DNA of 64,000 nucleotides from Streptomyces sp. Act143 (GCF_003143935.1 NZ_QFRX01000001.1:2785330-2849329); one strand, 5' to 3'; counted from the stretch's first letter, positions 1 through 9,008 are shown. Numbers and translations are program-made. The notes: a model not told the origin generated them from the letters alone.

Positions 1-304
1 CGTCGGAGGGAGTGGAAGCCGGGCTGAAGGGCTCCATGTTCTCACGGTATGACAGGAGTTGATGTCGTGTCAGGTCTCGCGTGCGACGGAGGTACACCGG
101 TGACGTGAGGGAGTTGCCGGTCGTGAACGTGGGGACGACCAGGGTGCCTTCGGGGCCGAGTGCGTCGCGCAGCGCGGCCAGCAGCGTCCGGCTGCCGCCG
201 TGGACCGGGCCGACGGACCGCAGGGAGGCGTGCACGAGCAGCGTCCTGGCCTTGGTGACGCCGAGTCTTCGCAGGTCGGCGGTGAGGGCGGCCTCGGTGA
301 GCAT
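1..304 (-). CDS. AAC(3)-family N-acetyltransferase, N-terminal part (cut by window edge)
   Basis: The frame from an ATG at 304 stays open to base 1, giving 101 codons of an incomplete protein. It begins MLTEAALTADLRRLGV and contains LLVHASLRSVGPVHGG, the usual N-terminal signature of the aminoglycoside 3-N-acetyltransferase (AAC(3)/YokD) family, followed by EGTLVVPTFT and a later FSPASTPSD that fits the family FDP..TPS segment. The family transfers acetyl from acetyl-CoA to an amine. The start lies 6 bases after the stop of the radical SAM maturase, so the two are almost certainly co-transcribed. In this context I infer that it may modify the peptide product or give self-protection rather than be a clinical-type resistance gene. 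The C-terminal catalytic part is outside the window. Confidence 0.8.
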   Translation of the reverse strand, partial: MLTEAALTADLRRLGVTKARTLLVHASLRSVGPVHGGSRTLLAALRDALGPEGTLVVPTFTTGNSLTSPVYLRRTRDLTRHQLLSYRENMEPFSPASTPSD

Positions 305-310
305 GGTGGG

Positions 311-2437
311 TCAGCCTCGCAGCCTGGCGGCCATCCGGCGCCCGTGGGCGGTGAGGCCGTCGTGGGGTATCCCCGGAGCGGGCAGCCGTTCCAGGTACGC
401 GGAGCGCAGGGTCTCGCCGGCCGCCTCGCTGCCGGCGAGGTCGAACAGCTCCGACAGGGCGTTGAACTTCATCTGCTGCACCCCCTCCGCGATGAGCGCG
501 GCCAGCGCCCGGGCGGTGTCCGGCAGGGCGAGGCCCAGGGCGCCGAAGGCGTGGGGATCGGCGGAGACCTCTCCCTGTTCCGTTGCCCCGTGCACCGGAG
601 TGCATGCGGCGAACAGGGCCCGCACGCCCGGTGCGCGGCGGGCGTGCCGGGTGCGGAGGTGGTCGGCGGCCTCGGCGAACAGCCGTGTCCAGTGGGCGTA
701 CCGTGCCTCGTCCAGCCGGGGCAGGGGCGCGGCGGCGCAGCCGTCGCGGCAGGGGTCGCCGTCCTCCAGGAGCACGCTGAAGTCCCCTACGGGGATGCGG
801 CGTACGGGTTCCCAGCCGATGCCGAGGGGCGCGGTCTCGGGGAGCGGGCGGGGCGCGGTTCCCGGCCGGGGGGCGAGGAGCAACTGCCCGTCGCGGGCGA
901 CCAGTCGGGCCGGCCCGTGGTCCGGCCGCAGGGTCAGCCGCCCCAGTCCCGGCAGATGGGCCTCGCCGGCCCCGTCGGGCAGGGTGAGGTGGAAGGTCTC
1001 GCCGGCGCGGAGCGCGGTCACCGCGGCGATCTCGCCGAGCCTTTGCCGTACGGCGTGCGGTGCCGGTGCGTCCGCCAGGACGCGTGCGGCCCAGCTCCCC
1101 AGGTAAGGGTGGCGCAGGGTCTCGGCGGCCTCCCGGGGGTGGCGCCGGTCCAGCGCGACGACGGCGCTCGCCTCGGGGCCCGGGTGGCCGGCGCAGACGG
1201 CACCCAGCAGCATCCGGCGGACGCTGGCCGCGGCGGCGACGAGGGTGCGCAGTGCCTCGGGGTCGCCGTCGCCCCCGGCCAGCGAGTCGAAGCCGTCCGG
1301 GGTCAGGGTGTGCGGGCGGCTCACCGGTCGCGGCCTCGGGGCGCGCAGGATGTGCCGGATCAGCCGGAAGAGGTCCTCGCAGTAGACGGAGGGGTTGTCG
1401 AAGCCGTTGGCGGCGCGGTAGCGGTGGCCGTACAGGCCGCCCCCGCAGATCCGCACCACGGCGCAGTCCTGGCACTGCCGGCTCAGTGCGCCGATGCCTC
1501 CGCCCTGTGCCAGGAAGCCGGGGTGGGCGGCGGCCTCGTCGAAGGTGTTGCGCAGGACGTGGAAGCCCGTGGCCGGTGCGCCGTGCTTCGCGGTCTTGAG
1601 CCAGTCGGCCTGCTCGATCTCCCCGTCGGTCTCGACCACGACCAGGTCCGGGCTGCCGAGGCCCAGCGCCTCGGTGAAGGACTCCTCGCCGTCCCGCCCG
1701 GCTTCGATGGAGTCGAAGATCCGGACCGGGAAGGGCCTGCCGTCGGCCCGCCACCGGTCGTAGACGGTGGTCAGCCAGCGGGCGTGGGCCGCGCCGGGCG
1801 GGGGTGGGCGGTCCCAGGTGGTGTGCGGCAGCAGGAAGTCGACGCGCGGCGGGTCGAGGGCGGCCAGGGCGTCGTAGACGGCGGCGGGGTCGTTCGCCAC
1901 GTCGACGGTGCACAGCAGGCCGGCGAAGGCGTCGCGGTGGGCGGGCGAGCCGAGGAGCCGTACGGCCGTGACGACGGCGTCGTACGACCCGGTGCCGTTG
2001 GCCCGCTTGCGGTGGCGGTCGTTGGAGGTGCGGTCGCCGTCCAGGGAGACACCGGTGCTGATCCGCTCCCGGACCAGCATCCGGCACAGGTCCTCGTCCA
2101 GCCGCAGCCCGTTGGTCTGCATGCCCAGGTCGAGCTCGCACACCCCGTGCAGTGCGGTGCGCAGTTCCCGGGCGATGCGGGACAGCCGCTCGCGTCCGGC
2201 GAGGAGGGGTTCGCCGCCGTGCAGGATGACGTTCACGCGGGACAGTTCGGGGTGGGACCGGGCGTGCTCGGCGATGCGGTACGCCACCGACGAGATCACC
2301 TCGTCCGGGATCACCTGCGGGCGCCGCCGCCAGCTCTGGTCGGGGTGGCGGTAGACGTAGCAGTGGTCGCAGGCGAGGTCGCACCTGCTGTGCACCTTGA
2401 GGACGAACTGGCGGAACGCGCGTGTCCCGGCGGTCAT
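311..2437 (-). CDS. fxsB: Radical SAM/SPASM peptide maturase, FxsB type with degenerate C-terminal hydroxylase-like extension
   Basis: This 708-residue protein should install a carbon-carbon (cyclophane) crosslink in a ribosomal peptide. The radical SAM cluster motif is C19-x3-C23-x2-C26 (CDLACDHC). A SPASM-type cysteine group (CQDCAVVRICGGGLYG, then a further Cys) follows near residues 340-375. The last 330 residues resemble the HExxH beta-hydroxylase extension seen fused to some FxsB proteins (FxsBH forms), but where HExxH is expected the sequence reads AEGVQQMKFNAL, so both zinc-binding histidines are missing. The precursor gene ends 22 bases upstream and the acetyltransferase starts 6 bases downstream, making a three-gene operon. 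The family assignment is firm from the motifs; the loss of hydroxylase activity is inferred. Confidence 0.85.
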   Translation of the reverse strand: MTAGTRAFRQFVLKVHSRCDLACDHCYVYRHPDQSWRRRPQVIPDEVISSVAYRIAEHARSHPELSRVNVILHGGEPLLAGRERLSRIARELRTALHGVCELDLGMQTNGLRLDEDLCRMLVRERISTGVSLDGDRTSNDRHRKRANGTGSYDAVVTAVRLLGSPAHRDAFAGLLCTVDVANDPAAVYDALAALDPPRVDFLLPHTTWDRPPPPGAAHARWLTTVYDRWRADGRPFPVRIFDSIEAGRDGEESFTEALGLGSPDLVVVETDGEIEQADWLKTAKHGAPATGFHVLRNTFDEAAAHPGFLAQGGGIGALSRQCQDCAVVRICGGGLYGHRYRAANGFDNPSVYCEDLFRLIRHILRAPRPRPVSRPHTLTPDGFDSLAGGDGDPEALRTLVAAAASVRRMLLGAVCAGHPGPEASAVVALDRRHPREAAETLRHPYLGSWAARVLADAPAPHAVRQRLGEIAAVTALRAGETFHLTLPDGAGEAHLPGLGRLTLRPDHGPARLVARDGQLLLAPRPGTAPRPLPETAPLGIGWEPVRRIPVGDFSVLLEDGDPCRDGCAAAPLPRLDEARYAHWTRLFAEAADHLRTRHARRAPGVRALFAACTPVHGATEQGEVSADPHAFGALGLALPDTARALAALIAEGVQQMKFNALSELFDLAGSEAAGETLRSAYLERLPAPGIPHDGLTAHGRRMAARLRG

Positions 2438-2459
2438 CTGCCCCTGGCGTCCTGGTCCG

Positions 2460-2660
2460 TCAGCGGCCGGAGCCGAGGGCGGTGCGCGCGGGACGGCCGG
2501 ACCGCAGCACCCTGTTCAGGACGTGGTGGTCGACCTCGCCCAGCCGGTCCAGGGCGATCTCGCCGCAGTCGGGGATCTCGGTGGTGAGCCGCGCCGGCCG
2601 CGGGGGCGCCGCCGGTAACGCGCTCTGGAACCCGCCGGGCACCTCTCCGGCTTTCCTCAT
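2460..2660 (-). CDS. fxsA: FxSxx-type RiPP precursor peptide, with Leu in place of the C-terminal Phe
   Basis: This 66-residue peptide is placed by its position directly before the maturase and by a typical FxsA leader-like helix (IALDRLGEVDHHVLNRVL, residues 32-49). The start at 2660 is chosen because AAGGAG lies 6 bases before the ATG; a longer open frame upstream has no ribosome site. FxsA peptides normally end in FxSxx-COOH, where Phe and Ser are crosslinked. Here the end is A-LGSGR: the Ser position and length fit, but Phe is replaced by Leu (CTC at 2475-2477, one base from TTC). Oddly, a motif of exactly the FxSxx form, FQSAL, occurs at residues 11-15 instead. The peptide may be an unusual variant or a decayed precursor. 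Confidence 0.7.
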   Translation of the reverse strand: MRKAGEVPGGFQSALPAAPPRPARLTTEIPDCGEIALDRLGEVDHHVLNRVLRSGRPARTALGSGR

Positions 2661-2860
2661 CGCGGTCTCCTTCGCCGGTTCGTGGAGTCCGCACGTCGGG
2701 CGAACTCCCACCAAGTGGAATCGCACTGAGCAGTCGAGGGGTGGCTCGTCGTCATCGCTCCACCCATCATCGTGGCCGTTTCCGGTCGGACACAAGGGCG
2801 GCAAAGGTACGTTACGCGCCAGCTTCCGTACAGCAAGGGTCAGTTCCGGTCACAAACAGG

Positions 2861-2907
2861 CGGACGGCCCGGCCCCGTGACGTCGTGCACGGGACGGGGC
2901 CGTCCGG
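2861..2907 (-). terminator. Strong hairpin after the APC permease gene
   Basis: Two nearly perfect complementary arms (CGGACGGCCCGGCCCCGT at 2861-2878 and ACGGGACGGGGCCGTCCGG at 2889-2907) face each other across a 10-base loop, directly after the permease stop at 2916. There is no clear U tract, as is usual in Streptomyces. The 200 bases between this hairpin and the precursor start at 2660 must hold the promoter of the RiPP operon, but I cannot fix a -10/-35 pair there. Confidence 0.75.
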
Positions 2908-2915
2908 CCGGCCGG

Positions 2916-4439
2916 TTACTCCGCGCCGCCCTCCGGCGGCTTCACCGCCTGCCCCACCGTCGTCCGCTCCCCCTGCGCGAGCCGGCTGTGCGACCGCCCG
3001 TACAGGAAGTACACGGCGAAGCCGAGCACCATCCAGATCGCGAACCGCAACCACGTCTCCGCCGGCAGGTTGAGCATCAGCCACAGCGAGGCGAGGACCG
3101 ACAGCACCGGAATCACCGGGACCCACGGGGTGCGGAACGACCGGTGCAGGTCGGGGCGGGTGCGACGGAGGATGACGACGCCGATCGCGACGACCACGAA
3201 GGCGAACAGCGTGCCGATGTTGACCAGTTCGGCCAGTTCGCTGAGCGGGGTGAAGCCGGCGACGATCGCGATGATCACGCCGAGCAGGATGGTCGGGCGG
3301 TGCGGGGTCTTGAACGTCGGGTGGACGTGGGAGAAGAAGCGCGGCAGCAGGCCGTCGCGGCTCATCGCGAAGAAGACCCGGGTCTGGCCCAGCAGCAGGA
3401 TCATGCAGACCGTGGTGAGGCCGACGGCCGCGCCGAAGCTGATGAAGCCCGCGTACCAGGGGTGTCCGATGGCCTTGAAGGCGTCGGCGAGCGGGGCCGT
3501 CACGGACAGGTCGGTGTACTTCTGCATGCCGGTCACGACGATCGACACGGCGACGTAGAGCGTCGTGCAGATGAGCAGCGAGCCGAGGATGCCCCTCGGC
3601 ATGTCCCGCTGCGGGTTCCTGGTCTCCTCGGCCGCCGTCGCGACGACGTCGAAGCCGATGAAGGCGAAGAAGACGACGGACGCGGCGGTGAAGATGCCCA
3701 TGACGCCGAAGTTGGACGGCGCCCAGCCGAACATCAGCTGGATGAGCGGGGCCTGGAGATCGCCGCCCGCCTCCACCGGCTGGGACTTCGGGACGAACGG
3801 GTCGTAGTTGTCGCTCTTGACGAAGAAGGCGCCCGCGATGATCACTACGAGCACCACCGTCACCTTGATGGCGACGACGATCGAGGTCACGCGCGCGGAC
3901 AGCTTCGTGCCGAGGACGAGGATGCCGGTGAGGACGAGGACCAGCGCGGCGGCGAGGATGTCGAAGCCGAACCCGTCCGCCCCGTCCCGGCCGCTGAGCG
4001 CCTCCGGCAGATGCCAGCCCGCGTTGTCGAGCAGCGAGGCGATGTACCCGGACCAGCCGACGGCCACCACCGCCGTGCCGAGCGCGAACTCCAGGACCAG
4101 GTCCCAGCCGATGATCCAGGCGGGCAGTTCACCCAGGGAGGCGTACGAGAAGGTGTACGCCGAGCCGGCCACCGGCACGGTGGAGGCGAACTCGGCGTAG
4201 CAGAGCGCGGCGAGCGCGCAGACGACGCCGGCGACGACGAAGGCCAGGGCGACCGCCGGTCCCGCGTTGTTCTTGGCGACCGTGCCGGTCAGGACGAAGA
4301 TGCCGGTGCCGATGATGACGCCGACGCCGAAGACGGTCAGATCCAGCGCGGAGAGGGATTTCTTCAGCGCGTGCTCTGGCTCCTCGGTGTCGGCAATGGA
4401 CTGCTCGACTCTCTTCGTCCGGAAGAGTGTGCTGCTCAC
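2916..4439 (-). CDS. APC-superfamily amino acid permease
   Basis: This 507-residue integral membrane protein has about 12 hydrophobic segments and the N-terminal APC signature VFGVGVIIGTGIFVLTG at about residues 35-51, followed by AGPAVALAFVVAGVVCALAA and PVAGSAYTFSY. It should import amino acids or polyamines with protons or by exchange; the substrate is not predictable. The GTG at 4439 is chosen because GGGAGG stands 7 bases before it and the product then begins VSSTLFRTKRVEQSI, a normal cytoplasmic lead-in. The open frame reaches further upstream only through the dxs terminator hairpin. The gene stands alone, with hairpins on both sides. I recall an APC permease next to dxs in S. coelicolor as well. 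Confidence 0.88.
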   Translation of the reverse strand: MSSTLFRTKRVEQSIADTEEPEHALKKSLSALDLTVFGVGVIIGTGIFVLTGTVAKNNAGPAVALAFVVAGVVCALAALCYAEFASTVPVAGSAYTFSYASLGELPAWIIGWDLVLEFALGTAVVAVGWSGYIASLLDNAGWHLPEALSGRDGADGFGFDILAAALVLVLTGILVLGTKLSARVTSIVVAIKVTVVLVVIIAGAFFVKSDNYDPFVPKSQPVEAGGDLQAPLIQLMFGWAPSNFGVMGIFTAASVVFFAFIGFDVVATAAEETRNPQRDMPRGILGSLLICTTLYVAVSIVVTGMQKYTDLSVTAPLADAFKAIGHPWYAGFISFGAAVGLTTVCMILLLGQTRVFFAMSRDGLLPRFFSHVHPTFKTPHRPTILLGVIIAIVAGFTPLSELAELVNIGTLFAFVVVAIGVVILRRTRPDLHRSFRTPWVPVIPVLSVLASLWLMLNLPAETWLRFAIWMVLGFAVYFLYGRSHSRLAQGERTTVGQAVKPPEGGAE

Positions 4440-4523
4440 GGGCGTACCTCCCACGCTGTGTCGTCCTCGACATGATCGAGAGGGGGCGTACTGCGTATGC
4501 CCCGGCGCGTGCGGATTCACGCA

Positions 4524-4569
4524 AATGGGCCGGTCGCACCACTGCGAAGAGTGGTGCGACCGGCCCATT
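4524..4569 (-). terminator. Perfect 20-bp hairpin after dxs
   Basis: The arms AATGGGCCGGTCGCACCACT (4524-4543) and AGTGGTGCGACCGGCCCATT (4550-4569) are perfect complements with a 6-base loop, 10 bases after the dxs stop. It is a very stable structure and a clear transcription stop for dxs before the permease gene. Confidence 0.9.
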
Positions 4570-4579
4570 CGGCGCTACG

Positions 4580-6499
4580 TCAGTCCCGTGCGGGCTCCAC
4601 CTCGGCGGCCGCGCGGTCGAAGCGGCCGTCCAGCTTGGAGACCAGGCCGGTGACCTGGCGGGCGATGTCGGGCGCGGTCAGCCCGATCTCCGCCATGACC
4701 TCGGCGCGCGAGGCGTGGTCGAGGAAGCGCGGCGGGATGCCGAAGTCGCGCAGCGGGACGTCCACGCCGGCGTCGCGCAGGGCCTGGGCGATCGCGGAAC
4801 CGACGCCGCCGACGCGGGAGTTGTCCTCGACGGTGACGACCACGCGGTGCCGCTCCGCGAGCGGGGCCATGGCCTCGTCCACCGGCTTGACCCAGCGCGG
4901 GTCGACCACGGTGGTGGTGATGCCCTGCTTGTCGAGGAGCGAGGCGATCTCCAGGCACATGGGCGCCAGGGCGCCGACGGAGACGAGGAGCACGTCGGGC
5001 GTGTCCGTCCCCGGCTCGCGCAGGACGTCCATGCCGCCGACGCGTCCGACGGCCGGTACGGCGGGGCCCACGGCGCCCTTGGAGAAGCGGACCACGGTCG
5101 GCGCGTCGTCGACCGCCACGGCCTCCCGCAGCTGCTTGCGGACCTGGTCGGCGTCGCGCGGGGCGGCGAGCCTGAGGCCGGGGACGACCTGGAGGATCGA
5201 CATGTCCCACATGCCGTTGTGGGAGGCGCCGTCGGTGCCGGTGACGCCGGCCCGGTCCAGGACGAAGGTCACGCCGCACCGGTGCAGGGCGACGTCCATG
5301 AGGACCTGGTCGAAGGCGCGGTTGAGGAAGGTGGCGTAGACGGCGAAGACCGGGTGCAGGCCGCCGTGCGCGAGGCCGGCGGCGGACACCGCGCCGTGCT
5401 GCTCGGCGATGCCGACGTCGTAGATCCGGTCCGGGAAGGCGTCCGCGAACTTCTTCAGGCCGACCGGCTGGAGCATCGCCGCCGTGATCGCCACGATGTC
5501 CTTGCGCTCCTTGCCGAGCTGCACCATCTCGTCGCCGAAGACGGAGGTCCAGTCGGCGCCGGAGGCCTTGATCGGCAGGCCGGTGTCGGGGTGGATGGGG
5601 CCGATGCCGTGGAAGCGGTCGGCCTCGTCCTGGAGGGCGGGCTGGTAGCCGCGGCCCTTCTCGGTGAGGACATGGACGATCACCGGGCCGCCGAAGCGCT
5701 TGGCGCGGGCCAGCGCGGACTCCATGGCCTCGATGTCGTGGCCGTCGATGGGGCCGACGTACTTCAGGCCGAGGTCCTCGAACATGCCCTGCGGGGCGAT
5801 GAAGTCCTTCAGGCCCTTCTTGGCGCCGTGCAGGGTCTCGTAGAGCGGCCGGCCGACGACCGGGGTGCGCTCCAGGAGGTCCTTGCCGCGGGCCAGGAAG
5901 CGCTCGTAGCCGTCCGTGGTGCGCAGGGTCGCCAGGTGGTTGGCGAGGCCGCCGATGGTGGGCGCGTAGGAGCGCTCGTTGTCGTTGACGACGATGACCA
6001 GCGGGCGGTCCTTGGCGTCGGCGATGTTGTTGAGCGCCTCCCAGGCCATGCCGCCGGTGAGGGCACCGTCACCGATCACGGCGACCACGTGGTCGTCGCG
6101 CTCCTGGATCTGGTTGGCCTTGGCGAGCCCGTCGGCCCAGCCGAGGACCGTGGACGCGTGGCTGTTCTCGATCACATCGTGCTCGGACTCGGCCTGCGAG
6201 GGGTAGCCGGACAGGCCGCCCTTCATCTTCAGCCGGGAGAAGTCCTGGCGGCCGGTGAGCAGCTTGTGGACGTAGGACTGGTGTCCGGTGTCCCAGAGCA
6301 CCTTGTCCTTCGGGGAGTCGAAGACACGGTGCAGGGCGATGGTGAGCTCGACCACGCCGAGGTTCGGACCGAGGTGGCCGCCGGTCTTGGAGACGGCGTC
6401 GACGAGGAAGGTCCGGATCTCCTCTGCCAGCTGGTCCAGCTCTTCCAGGCTGAGCCGGTCCAGATCGCGCGGTCCCCTGATGCGGGTCAGCAGCGGCAC
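4580..6499 (-). CDS. dxs: 1-deoxy-D-xylulose-5-phosphate synthase
   Basis: This 639-residue thiamine-diphosphate enzyme joins pyruvate and glyceraldehyde 3-phosphate to make DXP, the first step of the MEP isoprenoid pathway, in the cytosol. It is full length. Visible motifs are [18 protein letters not shown] and [10 protein letters not shown] near the N-terminus, the thiamine-diphosphate motif [16 protein letters not shown], and the transketolase-like [13 protein letters not shown] and [18 protein letters not shown]. The GTG start at 6499 has AAGGAGG 5 bases ahead. The gene is monocistronic: a hairpin follows it and about 200 bases separate it from the sugar transporter upstream. It is probably a housekeeping gene; some Streptomyces carry a second dxs. 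Confidence 0.97.
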   Translation of the reverse strand: MPLLTRIRGPRDLDRLSLEELDQLAEEIRTFLVDAVSKTGGHLGPNLGVVELTIALHRVFDSPKDKVLWDTGHQSYVHKLLTGRQDFSRLKMKGGLSGYPSQAESEHDVIENSHASTVLGWADGLAKANQIQERDDHVVAVIGDGALTGGMAWEALNNIADAKDRPLVIVVNDNERSYAPTIGGLANHLATLRTTDGYERFLARGKDLLERTPVVGRPLYETLHGAKKGLKDFIAPQGMFEDLGLKYVGPIDGHDIEAMESALARAKRFGGPVIVHVLTEKGRGYQPALQDEADRFHGIGPIHPDTGLPIKASGADWTSVFGDEMVQLGKERKDIVAITAAMLQPVGLKKFADAFPDRIYDVGIAEQHGAVSAAGLAHGGLHPVFAVYATFLNRAFDQVLMDVALHRCGVTFVLDRAGVTGTDGASHNGMWDMSILQVVPGLRLAAPRDADQVRKQLREAVAVDDAPTVVRFSKGAVGPAVPAVGRVGGMDVLREPGTDTPDVLLVSVGALAPMCLEIASLLDKQGITTTVVDPRWVKPVDEAMAPLAERHRVVVTVEDNSRVGGVGSAIAQALRDAGVDVPLRDFGIPPRFLDHASRAEVMAEIGLTAPDIARQVTGLVSKLDGRFDRAAAEVEPARD

Positions 6500-6635
6500 C
6501 CGTGCCTCCTTGCAGTAGAGCTGTTGCCGGGCTTGTCGAGTCTAATGTTCCGCCTTTGCGGACGAGACGCGGGCGGTGCGTGATACGTCACGCGATCGGC
6601 TGTACCCACAATCATCCGGTCCTACAACGCCGGAA

Positions 6636-6698
6636 GGGGCGCGGGGAACTGCGCGACCAGCCACGACGGACCGGCACCCGCAAGTTCACCCGCGCCCC
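6636..6698. repeat. Hairpin-forming intergenic element resembling a dispersed Streptomyces repeat
   Basis: GGGGCGCGGG (6636-6645) pairs with CCCGCGCCCC (6689-6698) across 43 bases that include GGAACTGCGCGACCAGCCAC. From memory, the text GGGGCGCGGGGAACTGCGCGACCAGCC recurs in many Streptomyces intergenic regions; this was not searched. It lies between the xylH stop (6716) and the dxs start (6499), so it could end the transporter transcript. Confidence 0.55.
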
Positions 6699-6715
6699 GA
6701 CGGCGCTCTACGGTG

Positions 6716-8038
6716 TTATCCGCGTCCCGCGGCCTTCTGGGACTTGCGCGACACGGAGTCGATGACCACGGCGCCGAGCAGAACGCCACCGGTGATCATG
6801 TACTGGATCGACGTGTTCATGTTCAGCAGGTCGAGACCGGTCTGGATGGACTGGATGACCAGCATGCCCAGCAGGGCCGACCACACGGTGCCGCGACCGC
6901 CGAACAGCGACGTACCACCGATGACGGCCGCCGCGATGGCGAGCATCAGGGTGTTGCCGCCACCGGCGTTCAGCGTCGCCGACGCCGTCTGACCGGCGAA
7001 GAACATACCGCCGATCGCCGCGAAGCCGCCGGAGATCGCGAACACGGTGATCCGGACCATCGGGACGTTGATACCGGCACGGCGGGCCGCCTCGATGCCG
7101 CCGCCGACCGCGAAGACCTTGCGGCCGTACGTCGTACGACGCAGCACGAAGTCCACGATCACCAGCGAGGCGAGGAAGATCACCAGCGCGTTGGAGACGC
7201 CGGCGGAGTTGTTCAGCACGACCGCGGTGGCGAAGGCCGCCACGGCGAGGGCGCCGACGCGCAGCAGGATCTCGCTGGTCGGCCGGAACGGCACACCCGC
7301 GGCCTTGCGGCGGCGCTGGTCCATGAAGGAGCCGATCAGCATGGACGCGACGGCGAGGCCGGCCAGGATGTAGGCGCCGACGATGGCCTGGTCCATGAAG
7401 AAGGAGCTCTGGCCGAGCAGCTGGATCGGGCCGCTGTCGGACGGGATGTTGATCGTGCCGCTGTCACCCAGCAGCCACAGCATCAGACCGTTCCAGCCGA
7501 GGAAGCCGGCCAGGGTCACGACGAACGCCGGGACGCCGATCTTGGCGAAGAACCAGCCGTGCAGGGCACCGATGGCGATACCGGTCAGCACGGCCAGGAT
7601 CAGGGCCAGCCACTGGCCCATGCCGTGGTTGACCACGAACACCGCGAAGACCGTGGACGCCAGACCGCTGACCGAACCGACCGACAGGTCGATCTCGCCG
7701 AGCAGCAGCACGAACACCAGGCCGATGGAGAGCATGCCGGTGGCGGCCATGAAGTAGCTGATGTTGGACAGGTTGTCCGCGCTGAGGAAGAGGTCGTTCT
7801 TCAGCTGGAAGATCGTCCAGATGACGATGAGGCCGACGACGACCGGCAGCGAGCCGAGCTCACCGCCCTTCACCTTGCGCTTGAACTCGGTCCAGTAACC
7901 CTTGAAGCCCTCTTCGCGGATCAGCAGACGCGGGTCGACGACGGCGACCGGGGCGGCCGTGGGGTCGTCGGCGGGGGCCACCGTGGTCTGTTCCTCGACC
8001 ACGCCGTCCGTCTTCTCTACCTTCGACGTGTCGCTCAC
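6716..8038 (-). CDS. xylH: Sugar ABC transporter permease, XylH type
   Basis: This 440-residue membrane protein of the RbsC/XylH/AraH permease family has about 10-11 hydrophobic segments after a 60-residue polar N-terminus. Family hallmarks include GEIDLSVGSVSGLASTVFA near residue 115, GVPAFVVTLAGFLGWNGL, AARRAGINVPMVRITVFAI and the C-terminal GGTSLFGGRGTVWSALLGML. It forms the membrane channel for the ATPase and binding protein encoded just upstream. The GTG start at 8038 overlaps the stop of the ATPase gene (GTGA), so the two are translationally coupled. The substrate is most likely xylose, inferred from the neighbouring binding protein and ROK regulator. Confidence 0.88.
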   Translation of the reverse strand: MSDTSKVEKTDGVVEEQTTVAPADDPTAAPVAVVDPRLLIREEGFKGYWTEFKRKVKGGELGSLPVVVGLIVIWTIFQLKNDLFLSADNLSNISYFMAATGMLSIGLVFVLLLGEIDLSVGSVSGLASTVFAVFVVNHGMGQWLALILAVLTGIAIGALHGWFFAKIGVPAFVVTLAGFLGWNGLMLWLLGDSGTINIPSDSGPIQLLGQSSFFMDQAIVGAYILAGLAVASMLIGSFMDQRRRKAAGVPFRPTSEILLRVGALAVAAFATAVVLNNSAGVSNALVIFLASLVIVDFVLRRTTYGRKVFAVGGGIEAARRAGINVPMVRITVFAISGGFAAIGGMFFAGQTASATLNAGGGNTLMLAIAAAVIGGTSLFGGRGTVWSALLGMLVIQSIQTGLDLLNMNTSIQYMITGGVLLGAVVIDSVSRKSQKAAGRG

Positions 8039-8817
8039 TTTGCCGCCTCCGCGCTGCGACGCCCCGCACGACGGGTCACGGCGTTGTCCGTGGCGCCCGT
8101 GATGGCGGCGATGATCTCTTCGTGGGTGGTGTCCTTCACGGAGAAGGAACCGTTGTTCTTACCCAGGCGCAGCACGGCGACGGTGTCGGCCACGGCCTTC
8201 ACGTCGGCCATGTTGTGGCTGATGAGGATGACGCCGAGGTTGCGCTCGCGCAGCCGCTCGACCAGGTCGAGGACCTGCGCGGTCTGCTCGACGCCGAGGG
8301 CCGCGGTGGGCTCGTCGAGGATGACGACCTTGGGGTCACCGATCAGGGCGCGCGCGATGGCGACGACCTGACGCTGACCGCCGGAAAGGCTCGCGATCGG
8401 GATGCGGACGCTCGGGATGCGGATGGAGAGCGTGGACAGCAGCTCGCGGGCCTTCTGCTCCATCGTGACCTCGTCGATGACGCCGCGGTGCAGCAGCTCT
8501 CGTCCGAGGTAGAGGTTGCCGACGACATCGAGGTTGTCGCACAGCGCGAGGTCCTGGTAGACCGTCGCGACGCCGAGTCCCTGGGCGTCGTGCGGCTTGT
8601 TGATGCTGACCGGCTTGCCGTCCCACTCGATGACGCCCTCATCGATGGGGTGGACACCGGCGATCGTCTTGACCAGCGTGGACTTTCCTGCGCCGTTGTC
8701 GCCGACCAGGGCGACGACTTCTCCGGCGTGGACCTCCAGCTCGACGTCGGTGAGTGCCTGCACCGCACCGAATCGCTTGGAGACTCCGCGCAACGCCAGC
8801 ACGGGCGTAGCGGACAC
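8035..8817 (-). CDS. xylG: Sugar ABC transporter ATP-binding protein, XylG type (single ATPase domain)
   Basis: The 260-residue ATPase carries Walker A GDNGAGKST, signature LSGGQRQ and Walker B VVILDEPTAALG, and powers the XylFGH-like importer. Unlike E. coli XylG or RbsA, which carry two fused ATPase domains, it has one and must act as a homodimer, the usual form in this actinobacterial subfamily. The start is set at the GTG at 8817, because AAGGAG ends right beside an ATG at 8826 and has proper spacing only to this GTG. About 250 bases with a large hairpin separate it from the binding-protein gene, so it may be expressed at a lower level. Confidence 0.87.
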   Translation of the reverse strand: MSATPVLALRGVSKRFGAVQALTDVELEVHAGEVVALVGDNGAGKSTLVKTIAGVHPIDEGVIEWDGKPVSINKPHDAQGLGVATVYQDLALCDNLDVVGNLYLGRELLHRGVIDEVTMEQKARELLSTLSIRIPSVRIPIASLSGGQRQVVAIARALIGDPKVVILDEPTAALGVEQTAQVLDLVERLRERNLGVILISHNMADVKAVADTVAVLRLGKNNGSFSVKDTTHEEIIAAITGATDNAVTRRAGRRSAEAAK

Positions 8818-8962
8818 GTGAACCATCTCCTTCGCCGCCTGACCGGCGGGGATGCCGCGCTTGGGGTAAGGCGCGGAGGATGTGCTTGAAGCACGGATTT
8901 ACTAGATGAACTTGCGCGCAGTCCGGCCGAGTTGGCAACGGGCGCGCACACGATGATTCCGT

Positions 8963-9008
8963 CCGGCGCCCACCCCGCAGCGGGGTGTGTAGGCGGGGCG
9001 GGCGCCGG
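8963..9008 (-). other. Intercistronic stem-loop between xylF and xylG
   Basis: The outer arms CCGGCGCCC (8963-8971) and GGGCGCCGG (9000-9008) enclose an inner ACCCCG-CAG-CGGGGT hairpin. Its position, after the binding-protein gene and before the ATPase and permease genes, fits a partial terminator or 3' mRNA stabiliser that raises binding protein over membrane components, a known pattern in such operons. The remaining 8818-8962 stretch shows no gene. Confidence 0.6.

Noticed and set aside
42..2384. 780-codon open frame on the minus strand across the maturase gene
   Set aside because: It is an Arg/Pro-rich frame-shifted shadow of the radical SAM gene, whose own frame has all the cysteine motifs.
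2661..2804. Longer version of the RiPP precursor (114 residues)
   Set aside because: The upstream 48 codons lack a ribosome site and look like promoter sequence; AAGGAG precedes the ATG at 2660.
4440..4568. Longer N-terminus for the APC permease
   Set aside because: The extra 43 codons run through the dxs terminator hairpin and have no ribosome site.
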